Assembly: GCA_949752745.1 (NCBI GenBank)
Contig: OX457026.1
Span: 28,334,116-28,398,115, forward strand
DNA length: 64,000 bases
Direction of reading: 5' to 3'
From: Protula sp. h YS-2021
Lineage: Eukaryota > Annelida > Polychaeta > Sabellida > Serpulidae
Positions 21,186-31,586 of this stretch are shown one piece after another (position 1 is the first letter of the stretch; every line of letters begins with the position of its first letter). The notes beneath the pieces are model-generated. The model had not been told where the DNA came from. It made no database searches and saw only the letters and a program-made list of their open reading frames with translations. The translations under genes and the position numbers were made by a program.

Positions 21186-24143
21186 TCAGCCTGTAATGGT
21201 CGTTTCTGAAGCCACGAACGGTCCTAATGAATATAAGCCAGACAATTCATCTTGAGAAAAATCTTTCAGATAGTATTTAACAAACGAGTTGGGGGAAACC
21301 CAACAACCTGTTTTTAATATATCCGAAAGGGACACGTTGCGTACCGCCCTGAGGGAATTGGCTACTTGCCTTACCTGATGGGCTTTGATGTTTGATTCCC
21401 CTAACGGGTTAGGGTCGATTTGTGCATCGTCATAGGCTGCCAAAATGATCCTCTTAATATAATTTGAGATCGACTGTTTCGAAAGATCTTTGTTAAATTT
21501 CGGCATAAACGAAATGATGAGAGCCTTCTGATTTTCTGATCGGTAGGCCTCTGACATTTCCAAATACTGTTGCAGCGCTTTGATGGGACACAAAGAGACC
21601 AGACCGTCTGAGTCGGGGTCATCTGGTAGGGATGGGAGAGTAATGTGATCGAACGTTCCCATCCCTTGGGTCATGATGTGGGTTTTTCCCATGAATCCTG
21701 CTCTAGGGACTAGGGTGACCTTCTCCCATGTACCCTTATCTTTATTTACCTTTCTGTCTAGGGCATGGATTTCGCCTCTTCTTTTGCCCGAAGCTAAGGC
21801 CAATAAAAACGTGAATCTTAATGTTGCGTTTTTTGCTGAAATCACGTCCTTACTAAATATATCTGGGCGCTGAAGATACTGTAAGACTAATGATAAATCC
21901 CACTGCGCTATGTTGGATGGGCAGGGTGGGGAGTTTACTTTAAAATGTCTTACTAGCTGTGATAGGGAAGTATCTTCGCCCGGGTCGTAGCCTGTAGACG
22001 CTTTGAGTCTTGACCCTATAGCGGCCCTATAGCCCTCGATGGAACTTACCTTTAATTTCACCTCCGTGAAAAGGTGATCGAGGAAATCCGCTACCACTGC
22101 TGGGCTAGCCTGAAACGGATCTAGCTTAGAAGTGCTACACCAAGCGGCAAATTTATTCCACTGCGACCTGTAAACTTTGGCCGTTGAACCCTTGTGACTG
22201 TTTACTATTTTCTCTCTCACCTGCTTAGAAAAACCCTTGTTTTTCAGAAAGGACTGGTCAGACACCATAGGTGGAGGTTCAGTAAGCGAGGGGAGGGGTG
22301 GAAGTGATGCCAATGGGGTTGTGATAGCAACTCGTTGTGGCATGGGATCGGTATCGACCTTACTACCTTGCAATGGAGTAGGAGGGCGAACCATGGGGCT
22401 TCCGGTGTCCATGGGGCAATGAGTAATAGGAACGGTGGTTTCAACTCGATTACTCTCTGCAGGACTTGCCCTAAGATTGCTTGTGGGGGAAAGGCATACA
22501 GTACCTCGTCCCGTGGCCACTGACAATTGAGAGCGTCTACTGCCCAAGCTGCTGGGTCCGGGCAAGGAGACACGTACCGGGGAAGTTGGGTGGTCATCGC
22601 GTTTGCAAACAGATCCAGAGTCGGGGCACCCCATGGGGATTGGTGTGTCACCCACTGAAAGGACCGAGGGGATAGGCACCACTCGGTGTTGATAACTTGA
22701 CCCTGTCTGGAGGCTAAGTCCGCTAGGACGTTTAATTTCCCGGCCAGGTGACGGGCGGAAACGGTCACCTGTTCCTCCCTGGCCTTTGAAAGAATTTGGA
22801 ATGCAAGTTTGGACAGGGATCGTGATTTGGTGCCCCCCTGCTTGTTGAGGTAAGCTATGGCTGTGGAGTTGTCTAACCGAAAAAGGACTGCCTTGTTTCT
22901 GAGTTGGTTGGTCAGCTTGATTAGGGCAATCCAGACCACCCGAAGCTCCAGCCAGTTTATGTGGTAGGACTGAAGCGAGGGTGGCCATTTGCCCTTCCAT
23001 ACCTGACCATTCCAATAAATTCCCCACCCCGCATGGGACGCATCGGTCTGAATCTCTATCTCCGGGGTGGGGGGCTGAAATGGCATTCCTTCGGACATAA
23101 TTAGAACATCGCACCACCACTGTAGGGCTTGTAGGGTTACCTGTGACACTTGCATCCTCGCTGCGGGTGAACGACCCTGATGCAACGCCCATCTTACCTG
23201 GCTTTGAAATGGCCTGTAATGGAGACGGCCCAGGGGGACTGTCTTCTCTGTTGCCACTAACAGGCCGAGGAGCGATTCCATGGCCTGTAATCTCACCTTC
23301 TTTCCTGGGGAAATACCTTTTATGGCATCTGCAATTCTCTGGCGGCGTTCTGGCGTAGGGAACGCCTTTGCTATTGCCAGATCCCAAAACTCCCCTAGAA
23401 AGGTAATGGACTGTTTGGGGGTTAGTTCGGACTTGGCTAGATTTACTACTAGACCTACCTCTAGTGCCTTGCGAACTAAAGACATTGTATGATTCTCGGT
23501 TACCTGCCTGTCTTGGTTCGCCAGAAACCAGTCGTCCAGATACTGAAAGACTAACATCCCTTCTAGCCGTGCCCATGTTTTCAGTACCTTCATGACCTTG
23601 GAGAAAACGTACGGGGCCGTAGCCAGACCGAAGGGAAGTGCCAGAAACCAAAATCGTCTTTTCCCTACTTGAAAGGCTAGAAATTTTCTTGCCGAGCGAT
23701 GGAGAGGAATATGGAGGTAAGCATCGGAGAGATCTATGGAGGTACCCCACATCCCTTCCCGTAATGACCCTTTTATCACCTGGGCCGTGTCCATCTGAAA
23801 GGTGATCACTCGGAGAAAACCGTTTATGGGGGAAAGGTCGATTACCAGCCTCCACCCTCCGGATTTCTTGGGAACCAGAAAAACTCTGCTGAAAAAACCC
23901 ATTTGATTTTCTGGCATTTCCTCTATCGCCTGTTTTTGAGACAAGCTCAGTAGCATTTCTTGGAGAGCTCGGTCTTTTTCTGACCCCTTGGCGTAAGAGG
24001 TGACTAGTTGTCTTGGCGCATGGGCGGTTAGGGGAATAGGGCACCTGAGCCCGTTCCGGTCTCGTTTGAAAGGTAGGGAGTAACCTCTCTTTAACCAACG
24101 TACTACCCTTCGAGACGCCCCCATTTCTGCCCATTGCTGCCAA
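21186..24143 (-). CDS. DIRS tyrosine recombinase (YR) frame
   Basis: Integrates the circular DNA intermediate by tyrosine-recombinase chemistry in the nucleus. The open frame is 985 codons, but about the first 630 overlap the RT/RNase H frame in another phase and look like shadow sequence. The recombinase proper starts near residue 630 (FLKNKGFSKQVREK). A core-binding domain follows (YRSQWNKFAAWC to GYRAAIGSRLK), then the catalytic domain. Catalytic residues visible are Arg788/789 in GKRRGEI, His922-x-x-Arg925 in AHQVRQ, Trp948 in GCW and the nucleophile Tyr957/958 in VKYYLKDF. The overlap with RT is typical of DIRS elements. The true start, or whether it is made by frameshift or splicing, cannot be read from the sequence. 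All key residues are present, so activity is plausible. Confidence 0.88.
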   Translation of the reverse strand: MAAMGRNGGVSKGSTLVKERLLPTFQTRPERAQVPYSPNRPCAKTTSHLLRQGVRKRPSSPRNATELVSKTGDRGNARKSNGFFQQSFSGSQEIRRVEAGNRPFPHKRFSPSDHLSDGHGPGDKRVITGRDVGYLHRSLRCLPPYSSPSLGKKISSLSSREKTILVSGTSLRSGYGPVRFLQGHEGTENMGTARRDVSLSVSGRLVSGEPRQAGNRESYNVFSSQGTRGRSSSKSSQVRTNPQTVHYLSRGVLGSGNSKGVPYARTPPENCRCHKRYFPRKEGEITGHGIAPRPVSGNREDSPPGPSPLQAISKPGKMGVASGSFTRSEDASVTGNPTSPTVVVRCSNYVRRNAISAPHPGDRDSDRCVPCGVGNLLEWSGMEGQMATLASVLPHKLAGASGGLDCPNQADQPTQKQGSPFSVRQLHSHSLPQQAGGHQITIPVQTCIPNSFKGQGGTGDRFRPSPGREIKRPSGLSLQTGSSYQHRVVPIPSVLSVGDTPIPMGCPDSGSVCKRDDHPTSPVRVSLPGPSSLGSRRSQLSVATGRGTVCLSPTSNLRASPAESNRVETTVPITHCPMDTGSPMVRPPTPLQGSKVDTDPMPQRVAITTPLASLPPLPSLTEPPPMVSDQSFLKNKGFSKQVREKIVNSHKGSTAKVYRSQWNKFAAWCSTSKLDPFQASPAVVADFLDHLFTEVKLKVSSIEGYRAAIGSRLKASTGYDPGEDTSLSQLVRHFKVNSPPCPSNIAQWDLSLVLQYLQRPDIFSKDVISAKNATLRFTFLLALASGKRRGEIHALDRKVNKDKGTWEKVTLVPRAGFMGKTHIMTQGMGTFDHITLPSLPDDPDSDGLVSLCPIKALQQYLEMSEAYRSENQKALIISFMPKFNKDLSKQSISNYIKRIILAAYDDAQIDPNPLGESNIKAHQVRQVANSLRAVRNVSLSDILKTGCWVSPNSFVKYYLKDFSQDELSGLYSLGPFVASETTITG

Positions 24144-24358
24144 AACTTTCCTAGTCTTCCTCCTACGGGCAAGGAGGCGTTTAAGGAAAGTAAATTTTCC
24201 AAGTCTCTTAAGTTTGCTAAAGTATCGCCAGGAGATAAGGGAATCTCGTGACGGTACTTTGGTTGGCTGCTACCTGAACGACTGTGGAGCCGGACCCTCT
24301 GTCTTGCTGCCGGGGCTGGGTTTCGGTTTCTTGACAGGGGGCTGTTGTGGCTGCGCAC
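22244..24358 (-). CDS. DIRS reverse transcriptase / RNase H
   Basis: A 704-codon frame that overlaps the gag-like frame by about 90 bases and the recombinase frame over most of its length. It copies element RNA into DNA and removes the RNA strand. RT motifs: GWRLVIDLSPIN (about 168-179), SIDLSDAYLHIPL (about 207-219, catalytic Asp), LPFGLATAPYVF (about 241-252) and FQYLDDW (about 271-277, the catalytic YLDD). RNase H motifs: EIQTDASHAGWGIYW (about 430), WLELRVVW (conserved Glu), RLDNSTAIAYLNKQGG (conserved Asp) and HLAGKLNVLADLASR (conserved His/Asp). The start Met lies just before the overlap end and may not be the true start, because DIRS polymerase frames are often translated by unconventional means. 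No stops interrupt it. Confidence 0.92.
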   Translation of the reverse strand: MRSHNSPLSRNRNPAPAARQRVRLHSRSGSSQPKYRHEIPLSPGDTLANLRDLENLLSLNASLPVGGRLGKFWQQWAEMGASRRVVRWLKRGYSLPFKRDRNGLRCPIPLTAHAPRQLVTSYAKGSEKDRALQEMLLSLSQKQAIEEMPENQMGFFSRVFLVPKKSGGWRLVIDLSPINGFLRVITFQMDTAQVIKGSLREGMWGTSIDLSDAYLHIPLHRSARKFLAFQVGKRRFWFLALPFGLATAPYVFSKVMKVLKTWARLEGMLVFQYLDDWFLANQDRQVTENHTMSLVRKALEVGLVVNLAKSELTPKQSITFLGEFWDLAIAKAFPTPERRQRIADAIKGISPGKKVRLQAMESLLGLLVATEKTVPLGRLHYRPFQSQVRWALHQGRSPAARMQVSQVTLQALQWWCDVLIMSEGMPFQPPTPEIEIQTDASHAGWGIYWNGQVWKGKWPPSLQSYHINWLELRVVWIALIKLTNQLRNKAVLFRLDNSTAIAYLNKQGGTKSRSLSKLAFQILSKAREEQVTVSARHLAGKLNVLADLASRQGQVINTEWCLSPRSFQWVTHQSPWGAPTLDLFANAMTTQLPRYVSPCPDPAAWAVDALNCQWPRDEVLYAFPPQAILGQVLQRVIELKPPFLLLIAPWTPEAPWFALLLHCKVVRSIPIPCHNELLSQPHWHHFHPSPRLLNLHLWCLTSPF

Positions 24359-26567
24359 TCGGCTTAGACGGTGCTGGAGAGGACTGTTGTGGTCTCTTCC
24401 TCTTCAGTGGACGTTTGAAGGAGGAGCGAGACATCCTGGACATCAGGGCATAATCTTGCGAAAGCGAACGACTTTCCTGGTTCACCCTCTCTATCTCGGC
24501 GGGAGGAAATAGTTCTCGTTCCTCCAGGATAGGGGCATGACGCAGGTCCCGCAAACCTTTGACACTAGACCAGCAGTGCTGGAGAAAGGCATCTCGACGT
24601 AAGTAGACCATTGAAGTCATCAAAAAAGTGGAAAGTTTGACCACGTCTCGGGTAGCTAAGGCCAGGCATTCCATCAATTTAGCAGACACGGGATCACTAA
24701 GGCGAAGTTCTTCCCAACGCGACTTTAGTGCTTTAAGTGCATGATCTTGAAAAGACATAATGTTCAGGATGTGGCGAGAAGACGCCTCGATGGTCTTTGC
24801 GTCTTTCTCCACTAATGGAATGTCTGAGTCACTACGCACTGTGGGCATCCAGACTGTACGCTTCACGGGCTGCTCCAGTGCCTCTAGGGGAATTTTTTCA
24901 TCCGCTGACCGATATGGTCCTGGTCGTACTGAGCAATGTTTAGATAAATGGAAACGCGACAACGTGCGACCCTCACCGGCGTCCATCTTCTTGAACTCTT
25001 TCGCGCGGACCGTGACAGCATGAGCAATGCCCTCACTGGTGGCTAGTGCGATAAACGAGTCCTGTTGTGGTGGAGCTGCCTGAGATGTCATCCGAATGGG
25101 CGGATCCTCCTTATCTAAATTTGGGGAGCCACAGGAGACCTCTGCTAAGCGGGCTATCTCTTGAATGGCATCCCTGAACGGCACGTCTTCTGGTGCAATC
25201 GTAGAAGCAGAACTCGAGGGGGCCGCGTCCTCGACCGATGGGGCAAGATCTGGTGGAGAGGGAGTACGGATGGGCCGTCTGCCCGCTGCCGCTGGATCTC
25301 TCCAAAGTCGATGCCCTTGGCCGGGAGAACGCACCTGCTCCACTGCCCGTAACGGTAAATGACAACGGGAATGTACTGACGTACCCTCGGATTCTTCTTC
25401 CCCGTCTTCCACCTCCGACTCCTGTTCATCAGATGCTGCTTCTGGGAGTTGGGATTGTGAAAAATGTGACATGTGGGGTTCCCCTACTGGGGTGTAAATT
25501 TCTTTCTCCCTGTTGCTTGGGACTGCTGCTAGGGGAGAATTTTCCATCGGCCCGATTTCCTCATCATCTTCCAGCAATGCGGAGACTTGGCCCGAAAGGG
25601 GCACGCCCACGGAATCCTCCTCGCTGATGGTGACCGTTTCGGGAATATCCACGTTAGAGTCCAGCGGGAGGTGAGGTACAGGCGAGCCCGATATCGCTGC
25701 CACTGACTGAATTTCCGGAGGAGGACGAGAAACCGTAGCTGATGGTTTAGGCTTTTGCCTTTGACTAAGCAGACTCTCCTGCTTCTGAACTTGACTCTGT
25801 AAATCCAAAAGTTGTTTTTGCAGTTGCGATTGCATAGACAAAAACGCGGAAAATTCACTCGGGAGACGCTGCAGCTGAGGAGGGGGGGATAAGTCCTCTC
25901 GCGGGGGAATGCCTAACTGGCCTGTAACCGCCGAAAGTACTGTTCCCGTATCCTTATGCGTTAAAGTCACTTGTTCCTCAGACGGGGACTTAAACGCCCC
26001 TCCTGGACTGCCACTGGGTTTCACTCTAGGAGGTGAGGCCCATGCCTCGCGGAGACGATCCCGTTCTTGCCCTTCCGGGATGTCCAATTCTGCTACAGTC
26101 TCAGAAAATGCACGTCCTTTACTCTTGGACTTTTTATGTCTCTTAACTGGCGTAGCGGATTCCGATTCTGCACCAGTGTCTACGTGTACGGGGGTGGAGA
26201 CCTGGCCCAGAATAACGGAGCTAGCCTTCTTCATGGTATCACGAATAAATTCACGAGTAACAAACGAAGCTGACGAAAGGAATTTGCGCTTATCCCTCCT
26301 GCGCTCGTTCTTGGTCCTATTCCGTAATAGGACTTTCCAATCCTCTGGAGAAAGATGTAGACACTCGCCACACTGGCTGTCTGGCTCACACAGAGGTATT
26401 CCACTATTCCGTCTACAGCGGTCGCAGATGGAGTGGGGGTTACACGCGGTTGGAGGATGGATACACTGAGGCAGTAACGGTGGAGAATGTAGACTGGCCT
26501 CTGTCATATCTGAAATGCAAGCAGAGAAAAACAACGGTGAGAATATGTAGTATAAAACAACGCACAA
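24270..26567 (-). CDS. DIRS gag-like protein
   Basis: First large frame of the element, 765 codons, presumed to be the nucleocapsid or structural protein by position. No retroviral zinc knuckle is seen. A cysteine cluster (CDRCRR, then CEP, then CGECLHLSPEDW) lies near residues 50-75 and is of a kind often found in DIRS first frames. The middle is long, acidic and Pro/Ser-rich, with a Gln-rich stretch (SQLQKQLLDLQSQVQKQ) that may form a coiled coil. The C-terminus is Lys/Arg/Pro-rich (RPLKRKRPQQSS), suitable for nucleic-acid binding or nuclear entry. Met1 is followed by a hydrophobic run; Met20 (MTEASLHS, at 26510) is a more likely start, being adjacent to the conserved part. Confidence 0.75.
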   Translation of the reverse strand: MCVVLYYIFSPLFFSACISDMTEASLHSPPLLPQCIHPPTACNPHSICDRCRRNSGIPLCEPDSQCGECLHLSPEDWKVLLRNRTKNERRRDKRKFLSSASFVTREFIRDTMKKASSVILGQVSTPVHVDTGAESESATPVKRHKKSKSKGRAFSETVAELDIPEGQERDRLREAWASPPRVKPSGSPGGAFKSPSEEQVTLTHKDTGTVLSAVTGQLGIPPREDLSPPPQLQRLPSEFSAFLSMQSQLQKQLLDLQSQVQKQESLLSQRQKPKPSATVSRPPPEIQSVAAISGSPVPHLPLDSNVDIPETVTISEEDSVGVPLSGQVSALLEDDEEIGPMENSPLAAVPSNREKEIYTPVGEPHMSHFSQSQLPEAASDEQESEVEDGEEESEGTSVHSRCHLPLRAVEQVRSPGQGHRLWRDPAAAGRRPIRTPSPPDLAPSVEDAAPSSSASTIAPEDVPFRDAIQEIARLAEVSCGSPNLDKEDPPIRMTSQAAPPQQDSFIALATSEGIAHAVTVRAKEFKKMDAGEGRTLSRFHLSKHCSVRPGPYRSADEKIPLEALEQPVKRTVWMPTVRSDSDIPLVEKDAKTIEASSRHILNIMSFQDHALKALKSRWEELRLSDPVSAKLMECLALATRDVVKLSTFLMTSMVYLRRDAFLQHCWSSVKGLRDLRHAPILEERELFPPAEIERVNQESRSLSQDYALMSRMSRSSFKRPLKRKRPQQSSPAPSKPSAQPQQPPVKKPKPSPGSKTEGPAPQSFR

Positions 26568-27382
26568 AACTACATTTCTCCGTGCTTTGCTTCAACTGCA
26601 AGCTTTAACCTTCCAAGCTGTGTTTACAATTGCTTAAACACCGCAATAACTCGCTGGGTCTAAGGAAAGACGAAAAGAGATGCTTCCCGGAACGATAACG
26701 TTCCCGGGCCGTAACGGGCTGGACCGTAATGGCACCACCCGTGTCGGATATGGATCTCTCTTGCCTCAGATGCACCTGGGACCATCGGACCGTAACGGGT
26801 TTTGTGAATCCCGTTGGACCAGAATGGTCTTCTCGCACCCGTGACCGTAAGACCACAAAGGGAAAACGGTCCTGGCAAAGAAAATGACCCTCAGACGTCA
26901 CAGAAAACGTCTCTTTTCGTCGGAGAACGCTGTCAGACTTGCAGAACCTGCTCTACAAAGACTGAGAAGCGACCCATGGAGTAAAGCTTAAGCAAAAACT
27001 GGCCATTTCCGCGATGACACAGCTGGCTGGTAAAGCTTGGAGTCTGATCAGGTCCAGCAGCCTGAAAAGATCCTACTCCTAGACGAACTGAGGTGGAACT
27101 GGTAAGTTCCTCGATCTGAATGAAAGTGGAGAAAGAGGCGCACTTCTCGGGACTAGGAAAGTGTCTCCGTGATCGTGCAAACTCAACCTAATCAGACCGA
27201 AGAGTAAGATGGCGAATAAACACACTTCGGCTCCATAAATTTATCCCAACGCACAATAATAGATAAAACAATCCATTAGGCAGTGAATTAAGTAAAAAAT
27301 GAAGCAATTCGCACCTTAAACCAGTTCCCTTGCTGCAAAAAACCGGCAGCACACAGAATGGCGTGTTGTAACGACGCCACGC
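26568..27382 (-). other. 5' leader of DIRS element
   Basis: About 0.8 kb between the 5' inverted repeat and the gag-like frame. It is rich in short ACCGTAACGG/CCCGTTGGACC blocks in both orientations at 26680-26880, suggesting RNA structure. No convincing protein. Two short frames here are overlapping and unsupported. Confidence 0.5.
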
Positions 27383-27547
27383 AAAAAGGGAATGTCGTTT
27401 ATACGAGACTAGCAGACGACGTCTCGGGCATTCTGATTGGCCATAGGATGGATGGAAGGGTTAGAGTATCTTGAACAGTACCTCAAAAAGTTCTTTTTTA
27501 TATTGCGTGGTAAATATTACTGGAAGGGAACCCATTAAAAGTGGAGA
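27383..27547. repeat. DIRS inverted terminal repeat (5' end in coding sense)
   Basis: Inverted partner of 19669-19833. Immediately outside it, GATAAGCGAATTCAAAGC (27546 on) begins the right outer extension, which reappears inverted in the internal complementary region. Confidence 0.88.
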
Positions 27548-27578
27548 TAAGCGAATTCAAAGCTTTTGCGAAGTAAAA

Positions 27579-28916
27579 ACGAAATTTAAACCAACTTTGG
27601 AATTTTTCAAGAGATAAAATTGAAATCAGCATTGAAATTCTGTTCCACAAGACTGGCATAATAAGAGAAAATTCTTCTCGCGATTTTACCTTGGCTATTG
27701 AACAAGATTTTTTCTGTTTTAAAAGAATGCATTTCATTCGTGTTTTGGAAATGGAAACAGTTCTTTGCCATAACATGGTTGAAAAATACACTTAGGTGAA
27801 CTACAATAAAACCTACAGACAAAGATGGAGAGAGTTAGTTCTGTTGAACAGAGCATTAGTCTGCTATAATCCCAAGATCCAGGCTCCGAGACCGGCCCTT
27901 GGTGGTAAGCAGGGGGGGGGGGGGGTTGCATTCGTTCCAGTTGTCTTGGCTACCCAGACATGGAGGATTTGGTGCATGAATTCAAAATTAACACCAATGG
28001 AGTATTCTTGATCAACCCTTTTAAAAATAAGAGTCTGTTTTCTAACAGAGGTCATGGTTAATTTTCACCGGTTACCGTTTTGGTCAGAACTGACTTGTGA
28101 TGCAGTGGAACATTTTTATTAATGTTTTACCATTTTTGCTGCGTTACCATGCGCAATACCAAGAGACGGAGATATTCATGTACATTTTGTAATCGATCAG
28201 ATTCATTCACGGATGACACGTTCACAATGGTGGCCATCAATAATAGCTGAAAAAAAAACTACACGAATGAGAGACAAAAAACATGCCATAACTCGTGTGA
28301 AGTTGCTTTATTCTTTCTGCATATATCACAATGCTTTGGACAATCTATCAGAGCTTGCACACATGGTTACTATTGTTAGGTCACAAACCTTTTAGTTTTT
28401 GCACATCTAATAAGCCTTCGTGATTCAATAATTTGCTGACATCTACAGATTTAGTTCTTTTCTTAAAAGACTAATTTGAGTTTATAATAGTCGGTTTTGA
28501 AAAAGGACAATGTTTTGCTTGTCTTATCAAAAATCGCTGCCTCTTATCAGTGTAATCACATAATTTAACCGAAGATTGGGCAGCGAAAATGGGGAGTGAA
28601 TGAAATAGAGCAGCTCTTTTTTGTGGGCATTTGTACTGGAACGGAGTGTGTACAGGTGTATCAGTGCACAGTTTATGTCAATCACTTCCCCCCCTCTTTT
28701 CTGTTGTTCAGTTGATTGTATTGCTTTTTCGCCTGCGTGATCTGAAAGTACTTAATAAAGACGTTAAGTGGATAACCGGAAGTGTAGAGGTGATTCATGT
28801 AGAAAGAGGCTAAACTTTCTCCCAAAGACTCGATAAAAACCTAGAATCAAACCATGGACTTTTAGAGCTTTAGGGTTCACGGCATTTAGCAGAAAGATTT
28901 TCTTGCATCTGGATAC
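27579..28916. other. Intergenic stretch, no gene seen
   Basis: Short open frames only, and a guanine run at 27913-27925. No motif or repeat family recognised. Confidence 0.4.
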
Positions 28917-29130
28917 ATGCCAGATAAGTCAGGCACGAACGTTGGGTATGCCAGATAAGTCAGAAACGAACGTTGGGTATGCCAGATAAGTCAGGCACGA
29001 ACGTTGGGTATGCCAGATAAGTCAGGCACGAACGTTGGGTATGCCAGATAAGTCAAGCTCAAATGTTGGGTATGCCAGGTAAGTGAGGCACGCACGCTGG
29101 TATGCCAGATAAGTCAGGCACGAAACCTGC
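28917..29130. repeat. 31-bp minisatellite, about seven units
   Basis: Units run ATGCCAGATAAGTCAGGCAC followed by GAACGTTGGGT, with period about 31. The first four are nearly identical and the later ones are diverged. Units are contiguous, with no unique spacers, and are not coding. Confidence 0.85.
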
Positions 29131-31424
29131 AGGCTGCGAAGTCGCGTAATTTAATCACGTCTGAATTGTGAAAAGAACACGAGCATTGCGGTCGACATAG
29201 CCAGAAATCAATAATTATTTATTTAGTGTCTTCTTAAATCACTTTCAGGTATCGCTAATTTCTTTAACTTAATTTAAGATGTGTCAAAACAATTTTAAAT
29301 GTCTGAAATCTATTTCAGTCGGAGATATATATATATATATATCATAATATCAGTTAGAGGCACATAAGTTTTCTGTAGATGTTTTGAAATTATTTGTTGA
29401 TATTTGCAATAAATTGCTTTTATTGATATGAAATGCTTGCTTTTATTGATATACAAATGAAATTTAGACATATATATCCTATTCAGTTTGTTTTTAATAG
29501 AAATTGTTTCTGACATGCCAATGATCAATTTATATAAATATCTAGTTCATTTTAGGTACATGTATTTTATTCATTCTTCAAGATCTAACTGAAGCTAGAT
29601 ATATTGAAATGAATTCAAGATAAATATAGATGTATATCGTCAAGTCAGTTTTATATATCTGAAAGTAATAAGAAAATATTTTTGATGTTGTTCTTAAATA
29701 TTGATACTAACCATATCACCATTTTTGGTGCCTTATTGCAGAAGAAAAAAAAGTGCCTGGGCAATTTATCAAACTGGTTTTGCATAAAAGTGCAGGAAAA
29801 CAGATACCGTATCTCGGGCGCTCTGCGCTGTTTTCAATCAACAGACAAAGGAAAAAAAAAACAATGCTAAAAAGGGCTTTTTTTGCACTGGGTAGCTGTT
29901 ATTAAATTACAAGCTGTTATTTTTGTAATTGTATTGTCCCTGAGTGTCACCAGCATTGGCACCAGAGAGAGAGAGTCATGTGCAGAAATGAGTTTTTAGA
30001 AATGAAAAAACTGAATATCAAGTTCTAATCTAATAAACTGGATTGGACTGATGTCTGGAATCGACAATATGACTCTTTTTCGATAAAACCAAAGAGCGTA
30101 AATATGTATTAGAGCTTTAATATAAGACAGGATTCAGGATGTTGACTCACTGGGTGCTTGGTTTCTTTTCTTTCTTTGCGTTTTAGAGAGCAAAAAGTGC
30201 ATCCATGGATGTCGTACTATGTTTAGAAAATCAGCAATTTACACACCACAATCTGATTACATGAAACAATTACATTTTCGTAGAGAAGATGTTACCAAGG
30301 ATGCATCTGAGATATTTGTTTAATTTTTTGCACTTGCCATGCTTGTCTGACAACCTGCGTTGATAGACATGTAGGAAGATTAGCATTCGTTTGCCATTTA
30401 CACATACTTAATCACATCGGAATGTCAGTCTTGGGAGGGGGTCTTGAAATCGAAGGATCCGGGAGGAGTGTTGAGGCGTCACTCATCGCAGCTGCTACTT
30501 TGACTAACAGCTGTGGAGAACGCCAGGTTCACGCATGGACCCACCCTGACAAAAGGTTTGAAAGAGCCATATGTTTTTCAATTTTTTCCCTGCCAAAAGT
30601 GGAAATGTCTTAAAATACAAAAACACAAACGTATAAAAAACAAGAGCGTTTACAGTTAACAGATCAAGAAATTTAGCTTAAACGTAATCATATTATGGGT
30701 GTTGCGTTTGATGATTAAGGATATTAGTCTTCTTGTCACGTGACAAAGTTCGTTACCGAGAATACTGTGTTTTGTAGATATGACTCCCAGAAGAAAGTCT
30801 CACGAAAGAGAAAAAGAGTGATGCGGGTATAGTACAGCTGCGTGTGTTTGCAATTTGAGATGTCTGTAGCCGATAATCACCACGGGTATTAACAGTGTGT
30901 ATTTCGGTCTGGCCGACTCAGTGAGGAGTGTATGCGGGGAAGGAACATCTACGTATTTAACTTGTGTTTGTTATTTGTATTTTTTTGCAATGCTTTCTTT
31001 CTTTAATTTTATAACACACCATGTCTTAACTGTCGCCTAAACGTTATGAAACCTGCACAGTGATACGAATGCGAGCGATAAACGGTCCATCTGACTATTA
31101 CCCAGTTACATACAGCACAACATTTTTTTAGTAAAGCTGTTTTGCAGAATTTTCAGTGACTTATTTATCTAGTTTAGGCTTAGTACTGTTCATTATGAAA
31201 TATATTGCCTCTTACGGGTCTGGGTAATGGGGGAGGGGACCGGCTGGCATGGTAACAATAAGTAAAAGATAAGAATTTTGCTCACAAAATGTTTGGGAAA
31301 TGCCCAGAGGGAAATGCTTGGTTTAACCAGCAGTACATACAGCCTGTTTTAGACCGTGGATACAAACAGCTCTCGGACTGAAAAAAATGGACGCCTACAG
31401 CGAGGGGCGGAGCCTGACACTCAC
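29131..31424. other. Intergenic stretch, no gene seen
   Basis: AT-rich, with a TA microsatellite at about 29325-29342. Short frames without motifs. Confidence 0.4.
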
Positions 31425-31586
31425 CAGCCTAACTGGATGGTAAATGGAAAACATGAGTTGTAGCTGTTCATGCGGATAGAGCCTAACAGCTTTTGTGATG
31501 AACCAGTACACGAAGATAAACATAGTCGCAAAAACAAAAAGTGTTATTTTAAAAAGTGCAATTTCTAACAGGGATTTTGTGGCCAT
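31425..31586 (-). CDS. Candidate first exon of a membrane protein
   Basis: On the minus strand an ATG opens a 54-codon frame. It runs MATKSLLEIA, then a strongly hydrophobic stretch (about residues 11-30, with FVFATMFIFVYWFI) and a short basic/aromatic part. It ends exactly at CGGCTG followed by GTGAGT, a good 5' splice site in phase 0. A short cytoplasmic N-terminus plus one membrane segment is the usual first exon of type II membrane enzymes such as Golgi transferases. The downstream exon was not found, so the product is unknown. Confidence 0.32.

Larger units (their letters stand above)
19613..27578 (-). mobile_element. Apparently intact DIRS-type YR retrotransposon
   Basis: A full-length element of about 7.97 kb on the minus strand. 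Order in coding orientation: 5' inverted terminal repeat, gag-like frame, overlapping RT/RNase H frame, tyrosine recombinase frame, 3' noncoding region, internal complementary region, 3' inverted terminal repeat. The main frames are open throughout. The internal complementary region at 19901-20010 is the reverse complement of the left outer extension (19613-19678) joined to that of the right outer extension (27541-27578), sharing a TTT at the join. This is the hallmark architecture of DIRS elements, whose circular intermediates are formed with that region as a splint and are inserted by the recombinase without target duplication. Ends are placed where each flank stops matching the internal region. 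Confidence 0.92.

Noticed and set aside
25154..26469. Additional open frames on either strand inside the DIRS gag-like gene
   Set aside because: Shadows of the 24270-26567 frame, without motifs of their own.
28917..29130. CRISPR-like array
   Set aside because: Units are contiguous 31-bp repeats without unique spacers, in eukaryotic DNA.
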